A DNA stretch of 64,000 bases from Cavenderia fasciculata (Eukaryota > Evosea > Eumycetozoa > Acytosteliales > Cavenderiaceae). Shown here piece by piece: positions 52,270 through 64,000 of this stretch. Positions within the stretch are counted from its first letter, which is position 1. Each line of letters begins with the position of its first letter. The notes below the pieces were generated by a model that saw nothing but the letters and a program-made list of their open reading frames with translations, did not search any database and was not told the origin of the DNA. The stretch lies in contig NW_004457735.1 of the NCBI RefSeq assembly GCF_000203815.1, positions 1,798,001 through 1,862,000 of the forward strand. Reading direction: 5' to 3'. Both the position numbers and the translations under genes were made by a program.

Positions 52270-53162
52270 TGGTGGGAATATTTGGGGACAATCATTATAA
52301 TAATAAACAACACAACAACCTTGTAAATTTATCAACAAACAAGTGATGACAATCAATTATTTATTACATTGATGATCATAGCAGATTATTACTTGAAGAA
52401 CCAAACAAATATTTATTTAATCAGATTGACCAATCTTCCAATTCTGACTAGGAGGGGTGGATTGAATTGCACACACATAAAGATTGGTTGACCTCCATGC
52501 ATAGATCATTTTGTTTAATTTTTCCGAAATCATCCAACAAAAGATGAATAGTGATGATCGATATTCAATCATTATTCTACTTTTGGTGGTAATATTATTT
52601 ATTAGTGTTTTGTTGAATGTGTATCAGTGTGTCAAAAGATCAAGACGTCTGACCGAATAATGTCCAGCTGAACATTATTATCTATTAGCTCCACAACCCA
52701 CTCTTAAATCTCCTACCTCCAACGCACTGATAACAATGATATCCATGCCAACAATATGCCACCGATCCAATATTACCATCACACCTATCTCTTGTGATTG
52801 AAACCTCAATCCTTTTCCAACAACAAACACACAACACACAATTATTATTATTAATTGATTTTCAGATATTAATTAATCATTTAAAACAACTCACAATGTA
52901 AGTCCCTTCCCTAGCTATTCATCTTACACACACTATGATCTTGATTTATCTGTTCGGTTGTATTGTTGTTGGTGACCCTTTTTTATCGACAACCTCCTGT
53001 TTTGGGGTTATTTCCTTTTTTACGAGTGAGACTATATTTAGCTTGGTTGTGACACATTGTGTGTTGTTGTTTTCTTCTTGTTGTTGTGATGCGAAGCGAT
53101 GAATAAATCCAACTATGCACAGAATGTTGTTATGTTTTAAACTTGCAACATCATGTAATATT

Positions 53163-53196
<34 letters not shown>

Positions 53197-53497
53197 CCAT
53201 TGATTACATCAACAATAAACACAAATAGTAACAACATCCCATCCATACACCCCTCCTCCTCCTCGCATCGGACAAGCAACCGACCACATCACTTCACCTG
53301 ATTTCTCTCTCTCTCTTTTATATTCTTCATTTCTTTCTTTGTTCGTTTACTTAACTGTGTAACGAATCATCATCATTATAATTCATCATAATTCATTATA
53401 ATTAGTCAAACAGTAGAGAGAAGAAGAAGAAGAAGACTATTTATTATTATTAATAATAATATATAATATAAACAAAATATAGATAGATAGATAAATC
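52233..53497. other. intergenic region, nothing recognised
   Basis: About 1.3 kb of AT-rich DNA with an AAT run (52237-52266), an ATT run (53157-53193) and pyrimidine-rich stretches. An ATG directly overlapping a GTAAGT near 52897 could be a split start codon but no downstream exon matches. The last 200 bases look like the leader of the next gene. Confidence 0.5.
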
Positions 53498-55300
53498 ATG
53501 GTATATCAATTAATACAATCAACATTTAAAAAGAAAAAGAAAGCAGTAATATTACCACATTTGGTAGAGAATGAAATCATAAGGATATTGATGAATGATA
53601 GATGGTTGCTTCCATTTAGGTGGCGTATTTCATTGTCGTTGGTGTGTTGGCGATGGTTTAAACAAGTGTCTATACAATTACAACACATGTCGATTGTCGG
53701 AACACGAAGACACTACCGTTCACTACTCAATCATATCAATCAGCCAACCTGCTTGATTCGTTCACACAATATCACATCGGTACACTTTAACGATGATGGC
53801 ATCGAGTTGGGTGAATTTGGAGGATACCTTCCTTGTCTTTTAAACGATCAAGATTATGATTCAAGTGAAGAGGAATTGGAATTGGATGTATTTGGTGTAT
53901 TGGTTGGCGGTGATCATTTTAATGATGACTATCAACAACATCAACAACATCAATTTCAACACCAATTGACAGTTAGCGAGAAAAGATCAAAGAGATTAGC
54001 AAAACATCCACTGAGATATGTACATGAAAGACATGCACAGCTACTTAGAGCTCTTTATTTCCCACACGATCATTTGGTATCGTTAGAGTTGGTTTGGACA
54101 AATAGTGGATTATTGGCACCTCTACTCAAAGGTCTCTCCTTTCCAGCACTCAAACATTTTAAATTCACGTACAACAAATACCCACCTTTACACAACTTTA
54201 ATCCTTGTGAATTGTTATCCAACTCTCCCTACCTCGAATCACTTCATTTACATTTACTCTCATTTGATCATCTTGCAGAACTATCAACTATTGTTAAAAA
54301 GCAGATCAATATCTTTCGTAAACTATCTATTGTCACCCATCAACCCAACGCCAATCATTCATCACATCAAATATGTTGGAATCTAATTGATATATTAAAT
54401 AATAACAATAATCATCATCCTAATAATCAACAATCACCTGTATATATACATAATAATAATCAACAACTGATGATTCCAATCAAATCATCAATTGCACCAC
54501 AATTAACGTTAATAACCTATTTTAAATTATCGGTATTGCCAACACGAGATCACAACATACCAACACTTTTCCAACTACTTTCAAGAATGCCAAATCTAAA
54601 GACACTATTACTCCAAATTTTTGATTTGAATGTATACCAACACACCAACAAGTTTAACGGCGACCTATTACGTTACTTGGTATTGTGTGATCAAGAACAC
54701 AGACAATTACGTCGTCTATCATCTTCACTCGATATTGACAGTAACCATATGCTGTCTGCACTAAAGTCTTCGACGACACTCCAACGAATATCAATCAACT
54801 TTTCCAAATACTCTCTACCCAACCAATGCCTCCGACTCAACCATTCATTTAAACCACAACTCTATCGATTGGATCTATTTAAACTTCCACAACACGAATT
54901 ACTCGTCTACGATCTACTCAACAGCAACCCACATTTGCGATGCTTCACCGTACGTAATTGCAATACCATGACCGACACGATGGCACAAGTTATCCATAAA
55001 CACATTGCACGACCAGACACTCAACTTGCCTACTTTAAGTTGAAATCCGTTCCCTATATGAAATGGTCACTTGTCCAAATGCACAAATCACTAAAGACAT
55101 CGAAATCAATAAGAGAAGTCAAGATACAAATATTTTTCCCCCATTCTACTCCTACTCTCCAGATGAGACAAGAGTTATTCAAACCAGCAGACCTATTCAC
55201 CAAAAAACAATTACCCAACATTGATATTTTAATTCAATCTTCATCCGATTACCATGAACTTCAAAATATCTTTCAACAACAATCAACTTTTATTTATTAA
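53498..55300 (+). CDS. F-box-like / leucine-rich-repeat protein of a dictyostelid family
   Basis: A single-exon 600-residue protein. The N-terminus carries an F-box-like segment (LPHLVENEIIRILMNDR then LSLVCWRWFKQVS), a form common in large dictyostelid paralogue families. The rest is a series of leucine-rich stretches spaced like degenerate LRRs (YLESLHLHLLSFDHL, NLKTLLLQIFDLN, HLRCFTVRNCNTMTD), with His/Gln and Asn insertions. If the F-box is real it would bind Skp1 in an SCF ubiquitin ligase, with the repeats holding the substrate; this is inference from architecture. No paralogue symbol can be given. Confidence 0.7.
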   Translation: MVYQLIQSTFKKKKKAVILPHLVENEIIRILMNDRWLLPFRWRISLSLVCWRWFKQVSIQLQHMSIVGTRRHYRSLLNHINQPTCLIRSHNITSVHFNDDGIELGEFGGYLPCLLNDQDYDSSEEELELDVFGVLVGGDHFNDDYQQHQQHQFQHQLTVSEKRSKRLAKHPLRYVHERHAQLLRALYFPHDHLVSLELVWTNSGLLAPLLKGLSFPALKHFKFTYNKYPPLHNFNPCELLSNSPYLESLHLHLLSFDHLAELSTIVKKQINIFRKLSIVTHQPNANHSSHQICWNLIDILNNNNNHHPNNQQSPVYIHNNNQQLMIPIKSSIAPQLTLITYFKLSVLPTRDHNIPTLFQLLSRMPNLKTLLLQIFDLNVYQHTNKFNGDLLRYLVLCDQEHRQLRRLSSSLDIDSNHMLSALKSSTTLQRISINFSKYSLPNQCLRLNHSFKPQLYRLDLFKLPQHELLVYDLLNSNPHLRCFTVRNCNTMTDTMAQVIHKHIARPDTQLAYFKLKSVPYMKWSLVQMHKSLKTSKSIREVKIQIFFPHSTPTLQMRQELFKPADLFTKKQLPNIDILIQSSSDYHELQNIFQQQSTFIY

Positions 55301-55853
55301 CACTAAAAAAAACAATATAATATAAATTAGAAATGAAAGGAATAGGGAAAGAAATAATAATAATAATTATTATTATTTCTTTTTTTTTTTTAAAAACATA
55401 CAAAAAATATTCGTTACTATTAAAAGTTATTTATTATTTATTTGTTATAAAGTGAAGTGATAAGTAAACAGGAGATTGTTTTCGTCGCTTTATCAAGTGG
55501 CCCCACAAATAGTTTAAATCTATGTTTTTGGATAATGCCAAGATGATTCATTGAAAAGACGACGTTGAGGAGACTCTCCGTCGATTTTTTCAATTTTTTG
55601 TTTTTTTCTTGAATCTATCAATGTTGTTGGGTGATGGGTTAATCACTCTGAGAGAATATCTTATCTACAACTATTGTTATTTATCTCTATTATATATATT
55701 TATTTATTTGTGTATTATTATTATTATTATTTAAAAGAAGAAAGAGGATAGTTTGTTGTATTATTATTAGATTTTTTATATATTATTATTATTATTATTA
55801 TTATTCCCTTTTTTCTTTTCTTGTTATAATACCATATATCTATAATATCAATC
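55301..55853. other. intergenic region, nothing recognised
   Basis: AT-rich spacer between the F-box-like gene and the formin. It contains T runs, ATT repeats (55717-55803) and a probable promoter/leader for the formin, but no gene. Confidence 0.5.
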
Positions 55854-58800
55854 ATGTTAAATTTTATTAAAGGAAAAGATAAAGATCATAAAAAGGATAA
55901 AAAAGATAAAGATGGCAAATCATCATCATCATCAGCATCATCTGGATCTGGAGCAACATCACCTGCTTCAACAACTACATCACCAACATTGCCATCACAA
56001 CCATCAGGTGAAGATCTGTCACAACAATTTGTACAACTGTTGGAAGAATTGGGAGTACCAGATTCTAAAAAGTCAGAGATGAAGGCATGGAGTAATGACA
56101 AAAAGTGGATGCTCATCGCACAACACAAAGACAAGATGCGTGATAATGAAGAAAAAATGAAGCAAAAGGGTGGTCTCTATGAAACACCTCAATACTTTTT
56201 ATCGGTGCTTCGTGAAAATGCAATGACTCAAAAGACAATCTCTGACCTTCGTGTCTGTCTTGCCTCCAACACCATGTCTTGGATTAATTCATTCCTTCAA
56301 CTTAATGGTTTTGTTGAAATGCTTAAAATATTTCAAACTTTTCAATTAAAAGCAGAGTATGTCCATATATTTATATATACATAATAATAATATCTATATC
56401 TGTATCCTATGATCAAATTAACTTATATTACTCTATCCCTATTTAAAAAGTAAAACAAAAGAAGATTATGGAATTATGACAGATTGTGTAGTTTGTATAA
56501 AATCATTACTTAATAGTCAAGTAGGTTTGAAATGGGTCATGTCAACATCACATACATTCAAACTATTGGTTCTATGTTTGGATTTAAATTATCCACCTGA
56601 ACTCCGATCACTCATTCTTTCACTGACTGCTGCACTCGCATTGGTTCCCCAAATCGGTCACAACTTTTTATTAGAGGCAATCGAAAACTTTAAACAACAT
56701 ACTAGAGAAAAATGTCGTTTCTGGACTTTGGTTCAAGGTGCCAAACAAGTTTCAAAATCTCAATTACAATATGAATATTTTGTATGTAAAACAAAAATGA
56801 AATAGATAGATAGATTTGTATATTCTAATTTATATTCTCTTTTTAGACATCATTTATAACATTTGTAAATTCAGTTGTTAATAGTCCAACAGATTTACAA
56901 ACACGTATTGCGTTGAGAGCAGAATTTACAAGTTTGGAATTACTTGAATTGATTAGACCTGCAAGAGGCAAACATGAAGAGTTGGATGTTCAATTGGATG
57001 TATTCTTTGATTGTATGGAGGAGGACAGCCAAGAGGTGGACTCGCAATACACAGATGTAAATATTAGATCGCCGGTCGAGGTATCGGGCAAGTTGGATGC
57101 GCTACTCCAGCAGACACCGGCTCTTCATCACCGTTTTATGAACATTATGAAGTGTCTCTATACGTTGACGTCGACACAACCCGATCTTGGAGGAAAGACC
57201 TGGAACTTGCTCGATGAGACGGTCGGATCGATTTTGGCCGACCCCACAAAGAGCACGTTTGACGAGCAGATCTATAAGCTCAATCAGGAAAACAAAAAGT
57301 TGTTGGAGCAGATTGACGGCATCTCCAAGCGAAGATCGCAGATTATCACACCTGCACAAATCGAAAAGCAGTTGGCTGCTGCCACCATACAAGCTGAAAC
57401 CCCACCAAGAGGAAACTCATCGGCCGAACTTGACGACATTGATTTGTCAGTCTACACTGACAAGATCAAGACACTCGAGACACAGTTAAAATCACGTGTC
57501 GATCAAGAAGAGAGATTAAAAGATACTCAAGATAAAATCCAACAACTCAACAAGGAGCGTTCGGATCAATTGGAAAAGATTCGTCAATTGGAATTAAAAT
57601 TGGATCAAGCTGTTGCAAATGCTGCTAATCAACCTGCTGTTGCTGTTAGTGCTGCTGCTGCTGTTGCGGGACAAGAGGAACCTGCTGCTGCTGCTGCTGG
57701 AGGACCTCCACCACCTCCCCCTCCACCTCCACCAGGTCCACCACCCCCTCCACCTCCACCAGGCGGTGCTGCTGGTGGGCCACCACCTCCACCTCCTCCT
57801 CCAGGCGGCCCACCACCCCCACCACCTCCACCAGGTAGCAAGGGTGCCCCAGGAGCTCCAGCAGCTCCAGCAGGGCCAAATCTTCCAGCTCTCAAGAAGC
57901 AACCAACTCCAACCACCAAGATGGTCGGTCTCCAATGGAAAAAGGTACAAAACAATGCCATTGAAAACTCAATCTGGATGAATGCCAAAGACTTTAACAT
58001 CAAGGATCAACTCAAAGGATTAGAGGATTTGTTTGCCGCCAAAAAGCCAGCTCCAGCTGCTGCTCCATCTTCAGGTGGTGCTGCTCCATCCTCTGCCGCT
58101 GCAGGAAAACTAGGAGAAAGCTCAAAACAACCTGCCATCTCTATTCTAGACACTAAACGTTCACAAGCCATTTCAATCATGTTGAGTAGATTCAAAATGC
58201 CATTTGGTGATTTGGCCAAGATGATCAACAATCTCGACGCCAAGATTACACTCGAGGACGCCAAGTCACTTGTCAAGTTTGCTCCAACACCAGAGGAAAT
58301 TGAAATACTCCGTGAACATGATGTTCATTCTCTTGGCAAACCCGAACAATTCCTCTATGAAATGTCAAAGGTCAACAGATACACTGAAAAGTTGGAATGT
58401 TTGATATTCAAGCAAAAGATGGGTGACCAAATCGAAGAGTTGACACCAGAGATTGATGTGTTGCAACGTGCCAGCGAGCAATTAAAGACGAGCAAGTCAT
58501 TCCACAAGCTTCTCGAGTTGGTATTGTCGTTGGGTAACTTTATCAATGGTGGTACACCACGTGGTGACCTTTATGGTTTCAAGCTCGACTCGCTTTCATC
58601 GCTGTCCGAGATGAGATCGACCACCGACAACAAGACCACTCTTCTCAGCTGGATTGTTCAATACGTCACTGACAAGCAACCTGAAATTGCACCATGGATA
58701 GAGTCGATTGCCGCCGTTGAAGAGGCCAAGCGTATCTCGCTGCAAAACATAAAGTCAGAGGTTGGCAGTCTCAAAAAGGGTGTCAATTTGCTCAAAAACG

Positions 58801-59384
58801 AAGAAGAGTCGAGTGAAGGTGCTGCCAAGGCCATCATCCAATCGTTTATGAAACAAGCCAACGACGCTGTCGCCACGATCGATAAAAAGGCTACTGCAGC
58901 ATCCGAATCATTTGCACAGTGTGTTGCCTTTTACGGTGACGACAAGTCTGCCACTCCAGAAGACTTTTTCGCCAATGTCAGTAAATTCAGATCAGATTAC
59001 AAGCGTACTATTGAACAGATCCAACGTGAAAAGGAGAGTGCCAACAAATTAGCTGCCAAAAAGAGTATCAGTGCCGGTAGTGGCCCAAATGCCAACAAAC
59101 CAGGCGTACCAATGCCAGGTATGGGTGGCAAACCACCTGCCTTTAAACCACAAGCACAAGCAACTAATCCAATATCTAGCAACGCATTCCCAACCATCAT
59201 GGCTCCCGTTGGCGATGACAATGATGACAAACCAGGTCAAGGAAAGTTTATGGATTCTCTAATGTCTTCAATGAAGGGTGGAAAAGCTATCTTCCTATCG
59301 AGAAGAGCAAGTCATTATATTGGTGATGATAAAGGTGATCATTTAGGTGCTTTAAATAATGCTCTAAGTAGTAAACATAATTAA
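55854..59384 (+). CDS. forH: diaphanous-related formin
   Basis: Formins nucleate and elongate actin filaments downstream of Rho GTPases. Exons 55854-56356, 56451-56781 and 56847-59384 join in phase to 1123 residues. A Lys-rich start and Ser/Thr linker lead into the GBD/FH3 armadillo region (residues ~60-440), then coiled coil (~460-560), the FH1 poly-proline region (~562-625, runs of 8-10 Pro), and FH2 (~635-1010; MVGLQWKKV, LGNFINGG, GFKLDSLSSL). The C-terminal autoinhibitory DAD with a basic patch is at ~1076-1095 (KFMDSLMSSMKGGKA, then SRRAS). Architecture and length fit Dictyostelium ForH (dDia2), which promotes filopodia; the orthology is inferred. Confidence 0.9.
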
Positions 59385-59456
59385 AAAAAATAAAACAAAT
59401 ATTTATTTATTCCAAAAAAGAAAGAGAAAAGAAGATTTCTATCTTCTATTTATTTA

Positions 59457-60386
59457 TTATTTTAATTTAGGAATAGTACTACTTGGTAATTGAAAATCAA
59501 AATTAACATTTACTTGACAAATGTTTTGTTGTGTTTTATATTGTTTCATGGTTGGGGTTGTCCAACCATTAAAAGGAACAAAATCTTGGAAACTAGTGTC
59601 ACCATCATCTTGTGAGTAATAAAGTGGGTATGATGAACCGGCAGTGTATTGCGGTCCCATGATTTCCTGCCAAGCAGACATGGTGGTAAAGATGCCAACA
59701 GGGAAGCCACCCTTGACATTGATGATATTAACAAATTGAGTAAAGTAGTTATTGTTGGCTTGTTGATCGTTTTGAGCCCATTGACCAGGTTGACTCATAT
59801 CGATCCATGCTATAAAGTTGGGATTTAAAAGAGGTAATCTAGTTTGAAGGAAAACAACCAGTGCATTGGCTTGAAAGAATGCTTCACCACAATGATAACA
59901 TATTTTGATTGAAAGATCAACCAATGTAATATTATTAGTCATTGCCAATTTGATATTTGGTGGGCATGATGGGTTTCCAAATCCATGTTCATTCCAACAC
60001 TAAAACGAAAAGAAAAGTAAAAAAATGAATGAGCATCGATATCGACTAGTTTGATCAAACATCTTGTGTATACATACATTGACAACCATATAATCTATAT
60101 TGTTTTGTTGATTTAAACATTGTATTGATTCTTTGGGTATTGTAGTGTTTACATCTACTCCCAATACTGGGTCGGTATTAGTATTATATCTGTTATTTAT
60201 ATTGTATCTATTATATATATTATTATAATTATTGTTATTTATTCTTATTCTATTATTACTATTACTGTTACTGTTACTATTACTATTACTATTACTACTA
60301 CTATCAACCAATTGAATACAAAAAATACTATTTACAAAAGAAAACAAGAGGAGGGTTAAGGTGATTAATATATATATTGATTTCAT
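59457..60386 (-). CDS. secreted GH25-type lysozyme-like protein
   Basis: Probably a muramidase-like glycoside hydrolase family 25 protein used on ingested bacteria. Exons 60386-60078 and 59999-59457 join in phase 0 to 283 residues. A signal peptide (MKSIYILITLTLLLFSFVNS) and an Asn/Ser/Arg-rich linker precede the domain, which opens with VLGVDVNTTIP; a GxD opening is typical of GH25. A second acidic strand WIDMSQP, a conserved-looking GIFTTMSAWQEI, and a closing NGWTTPTMKQY follow the barrel pattern of the protozoan/nematode lineage. The assignment rests on these motifs only. It lies convergent to the formin, 72 bases from its stop. Confidence 0.7.
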
Positions 60387-60724
60387 TTCTTATCTATCTA
60401 TCTTTATGATCGATATTTTAACATAGTTTTATTTATATATATAAGTTATGATGATGATAATGATGTCAGCAACAATGTCACAACATGTTGAAGAGGAGAT
60501 CTTCTTCTTTCACTGGGAAAAATAAAAATCAATAAACAAAAAATCGTGAGAAAACTCGTGATCCAAACCTCTTTTTTGGAAAGATATCTTGGGAAACTTG
60601 AATAAAAACTAGATAAAGGAGTCAAAGATGTTTTAATTTCTTGATCCCCTCTCCTCTATTTTTTATTTATATATTAAAACTACTAAATGTACAAAAAAAA
60701 GAGTAATCGATTAAATTCATTAAC
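60387..60724. other. intergenic region, nothing recognised
   Basis: AT-rich spacer between the lysozyme-like gene start and the 3' end of the FHA kinase gene on the same strand. No supported feature. Confidence 0.5.
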
Positions 60725-62445
60725 TTAATTTGATACTCCATCTAAAATTGTTTTTTTCTTTTTAAGTGGATTCACTTGTTCTTCTGGTTGACTACTGTTA
60801 TTATTATTATTATTATTATTGTTATAGTCATCATCATCTTGGTCAATATGAGATCGCTTATGTTGAGATTGTTGAGTTATCCAAGGATGATTTAAAGCAT
60901 CTTTTACAGTGATTCTTTGTTGTGGATTTACAGTTAATAATTTCTTTACCAAATCTCTTCCAGTGACACTGATGTCTGCCCAAATCTCCTCTGGAAATCC
61001 ATAACTACCAGTACAAATTTGTTCAAATATTTGTGGTGTAGATGTAAATTCATCTCCTGTATCATCAAAAAATGGTGGTTCTCCACTCAACCTATATTAA
61101 AATAAATAGATAATTAAATAAATTAATATTATTTCTACTTTTTTTTTCTTTTTTTTTTGTTTTCTTACAAAATATATAAAATAGCACCTAAAGACCAAGC
61201 ATCACAACTAAAACCATAACCTTGAGCAGATAAACTTTGATGTAAATCCTTATTTTTAGATTTTGAAACAATGACCTCTGGTGCTACGTATAAAGGTGTT
61301 CCACATAGGGTACGTGCCAATTCATTTTCTCCAATCACCCTGGCCAATCCAAAATCGGCAAGTTTAATTTTGTTTGGTTCGTTAGAGTCAAAGAGAATGT
61401 TTTCGGGTTTGAGATCACGATGAGCTATACCACGAACATGTAAATAGTTGACAGCGTCCAATAATTGGTTGAATATAAGACGGGCATCATCTTCGCAAAA
61501 CGACCCGTCATTGGCCAGTTTTTCATACAACTCCCCGCCCGTTGCCAACTCCATGACAATGTATAGATGAAGATCCGATTGAAAGATATCATAGATTGAT
61601 ATGATGTTGGGGTGGTTGGTAGCTTTTAAAATCTCTACTTCACGCTCCAACTGTAAAAGGTAGCGTGGGTTTCTTTGGTATTTGGCAAGGTCGATATCTT
61701 TGACGGCGACTTTGACGGCACGAGACTTGTTGACACCAAGATAGACCGTGCTAAAGTTACCTCTTCCCAATTCACCAATGAGATCGTATTCCTTGAATAT
61801 CTCCTTTTTGGCAAGACTGTCCCATATCGATTGCTTGTTTTGTTGGCCATTTCCACCTGATTGATTAGACTTGAGATCTTTAAAAATGTATGAGAGTTGA
61901 TTCTCTTGTGATGCACCTGCCAAACTGATACGATCACCATTCTTGATCAACTCGAGGTTACCACGTCCGATTGGCTTTCCATTCAGATAGGTCCCATTAG
62001 TACTAAGGTCTTGAATGAATATAGAGTCGTTGTTTCGGAACAACCGACAATGCTTTGCACTGACCACCAACTCTGCTATTTGTACATTACACGATTTCAA
62101 TCGACCCAATACCAACGACTCGTCTTTAAGTGACACCGACTGCAACTTCTCTCCCAAACTGAGTAGTTCACCCCAGTACAGGTCGTCTTGTTCCTTTTGT
62201 TTCTTTCTCTTTTCCACTTCCTCTGCTAGTTGTTGTTGAAGGTCGTTTCCGCCTGTTGTATGCTGCTCGGGTGTTGTTGTTTGTGATGATGATAATTGTG
62301 TGTTTGGGAATGACATATCATCTTGTTGACTCGTACTATCGATATCTTGTTGACTTGCATTATTATTGTCTGGTTGTTGTGATTGTTTGGTTGGAGTTGA
62401 TGCAAAAGGATCTGAATTGGTGAATTTAGTATTATTTACAATCAT
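60725..62445 (-). CDS. Chk2/Rad53-like Ser/Thr kinase with FHA domain (Fhk family)
   Basis: An FHA-domain kinase of the checkpoint type, expected to act in DNA-damage signalling. Exons 62445-61169 and 61091-60725 join in phase 2 to 547 residues. A Gln/Ser/Thr-rich N-terminus with SQ and TQ sites (targets of ATM/ATR kinases) comes first. The FHA domain is at ~110-185 (VLGRLKSCN, VSAKHCRLF, STNGTYLNG). The kinase domain is at ~216-490, with the glycine loop GELGRGNFSTV, HRDLKPEN, DFGLA and GTPLYVAPE all intact. An Asn-run tail with KRSH and PLKKKK could serve as a nuclear signal. Dictyostelids have several Fhk paralogues, so I give no letter. Confidence 0.93.
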
Positions 62446-63047
62446 TCCTCACTCTCCTCTTCTCTTTCTCTTTATCTATTCTTGAATGAAACTGATGGTT
62501 GGCGACCAAATTTGATAACATTTACAACTTTGGTAAAAATAATTATACTAAGAATTTTTGAATTTTGGCGCCAACCATTGACCTCTGCACATTACATATT
62601 TTATCAAATAACAAGCCCATTTTCAAGATTAAACAACACGGCAACAATCTCTGCCAAGTTAAACCATTTTACTAACTCCTCTTTTATTTTTAGAGATACC
62701 ATAGTTTCCATCATCCTCTTCACAAACAACCAAATAATTTTTAAAATTTAATAAATTAGTTCACATCTAAATTCAGGGAGCCTTTTATTTATTCGATGGG
62801 GGAGTATTGTTGAGTATGAAAGTTTGGATCCTATGATAAATTGGATCATGTAAAGGAGAATAATAAACATATTAAAAATTTTGAAAAAATCCAATAGTAG
62901 GGGTGTTCTCTCAAAAACCCATATTCACAATTCATATTTAAACAATTTATCTATCATCAATCACTGTCATCATAATAATTGTTCGTTCAGAGTAGTTGTG
63001 TGTGAATAATAATACTTGCTAGATTGTGAATAGAAGGAAAGAGAGAG
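62446..63047. other. divergent promoter region
   Basis: Separates the FHA kinase start from the RS-rich gene start. An open frame at 62482-62751 has AT-driven composition and no domain. No other feature seen. Confidence 0.5.
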
Positions 63048-64000
63048 ATGGGCAAGCACAATCAAGGTAGTGAAGAGGAGGACGGAGAAGACATGGAGGA
63101 CGGAGAGTTGGACACGCCCGTGCAAGAGAGTTACAGCAAGAGACCAAACCCCTCCTATGTCTATCGCAGAGGATCATACTTTCCAAACTTTGGAGGAGGT
63201 GTCAATCGAATCAACCACCAACCACCTCCTCCTCCACCTACCATCACAATGTCGCGAGGCGGACTCGTCGTCATCCCAGGAGGATATAATGGACAACCAG
63301 CAGCAGCACCACCTCAACCACCACTCTCACCTACATCATCATCCTCTACAAATATATCGTCTACTACTGCAACTACTACTACTTCTACTGCAACAAGAGC
63401 AGCAACGACGATGGGGTCACCACAACCTAATAACAATACAACAACAACAGACTTGGTAGGAAGAGGTGCTCCACCCCCACCACCACCACCACCACCACCA
63501 CCAACTACAACATCACCACCATCTTCTAGATATAGGTCACCGACACGATCATCTTCGAGGTCTAGGTCGCGATCGCGGTCATACTCTTCGTCGAGATCGC
63601 CGTCGCCGCGATACAGCAGACAGAGATCATCGCGTAGACGATCATCGTCGAGATCGCGATCAAACAGTCGGTCAAGAGACAGAAGATACAGAAGAGATCG
63701 AGACCGATCACGCTCGCGTGACAGAGGACACCGATCCTCGCGTCGAGACAGTCGACAATCCGACAGAGACAGAGATAGAGATAGAGATAGAGACCGAGAC
63801 AGACACCGTGACAGGGACAGAGACAATAGATACTCTAAACGAACATCGTCACGAAGAAACAGCTCACCATCTCCACCTCCACCTCCTCCACCACATTCTC
63901 CACCACCCCCACCACCTCCACCAATGCACTCTGATGGAGGAAACGGAACGTCACAAAGCAATACCCCTCCATTCCAATCAAAGATATCGATTGCATTTGG
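63048..64000 (+). CDS. arginine/serine-rich (SR-like) protein, 3' end outside the window
   Basis: The frame starts at ATG 63048 (MGKHNQGSEEEDGEDMED) and stays open to the end of the window, 317 residues so far. After an acidic start it has a Tyr/Gly/Pro stretch, Thr- and Pro-rich linkers with runs of Pro, then a long RS/RD domain (SRSRSRSRSYSSSRS, RDRDRDRDRDRDRDR) and another Pro-rich part; the last residues are FQSKISIAFG. RS domains mark pre-mRNA splicing and mRNA-processing factors in the nucleus. No RNA-recognition motif is seen yet, so its class is open. The codons are C/G-ending compared with the spacer. Confidence 0.8.
   Translation, partial: MGKHNQGSEEEDGEDMEDGELDTPVQESYSKRPNPSYVYRRGSYFPNFGGGVNRINHQPPPPPPTITMSRGGLVVIPGGYNGQPAAAPPQPPLSPTSSSSTNISSTTATTTTSTATRAATTMGSPQPNNNTTTTDLVGRGAPPPPPPPPPPPTTTSPPSSRYRSPTRSSSRSRSRSRSYSSSRSPSPRYSRQRSSRRRSSSRSRSNSRSRDRRYRRDRDRSRSRDRGHRSSRRDSRQSDRDRDRDRDRDRDRHRDRDRDNRYSKRTSSRRNSSPSPPPPPPPHSPPPPPPPPMHSDGGNGTSQSNTPPFQSKISIAF

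Noticed and set aside
57594-58003. Frames antisense to the formin FH1 region
   Set aside because: Shadows of the poly-proline codons; strong formin homology on the plus strand explains the sequence.
63314-63961. Minus-strand 215-codon frame
   Set aside because: Antisense shadow of the RS/RD repeat and proline runs; the plus-strand frame has a start codon and SR-protein composition.

Overview
The window looks like nuclear DNA of a dictyostelid social amoeba. The reasons are short AT-rich introns with GTAAGT/GTATGT donors, AT-rich spacers, long Asn (AAT), Gln, Ser and Thr tracts inside proteins, and a gene set typical of this group (RasGEF, WRKY factor, arrestin/C2 proteins, FHA-domain kinase, formin, sphingosine-phosphate lyase). 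Many exons are richer in G+C and C-ending codons than is usual for Dictyostelium discoideum, so another dictyostelid lineage is more likely; that is inference. A run of 100 N at 30366-30465 shows a draft assembly.

Layout. 1-15 kb is a dense housekeeping block: RasGEF (+), mitochondrial SpoU rRNA methyltransferase (-), U3 processome protein WDR3/Utp12 (-), secreted Ntn-type amidohydrolase (+), biotin-protein ligase (-), purple acid phosphatase (-), Maf pyrophosphatase (+). 15-22 kb is a 4 kb non-coding stretch followed by a two-domain WRKY factor. 22-25.6 kb is a five-exon E1-like protein that has lost nearly all adenylation residues. 25.6-31.4 kb is an accessory-looking zone with two orphan genes, local repeats, the assembly gap, a palindrome and a microsatellite.

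31.4-36.5 kb holds the most notable object: a ten-exon gene that splices in frame into a 1435-residue Fanzor protein (eukaryotic TnpB relative, RNA-guided nuclease family) with an apparently complete RuvC D-E-D triad and a C-terminal zinc-binding knuckle.

37-44 kb returns to conserved genes: dipeptidyl peptidase III, sphingosine-1-phosphate lyase and a ZC3H15-type protein. 44.3-47.9 kb is a graveyard of broken gene pieces: a La-motif fragment, an acidic fragment, a zinc-finger pseudogene, and a perfect 54-bp inverted repeat with a 121-nt loop. 48-64 kb carries an arrestin/C2 protein whose C-terminal domain is out of frame by one base, a broken secreted-protein gene, RAD51, an F-box/LRR-like protein, a Dia-type formin, a GH25 lysozyme-like protein, a Chk2-like FHA kinase, and the start of an RS-rich protein that runs off the end.

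Most genes are independent eukaryotic units and no operon logic applies. All exon boundaries come from reading splice sites and phases by eye, without transcripts.
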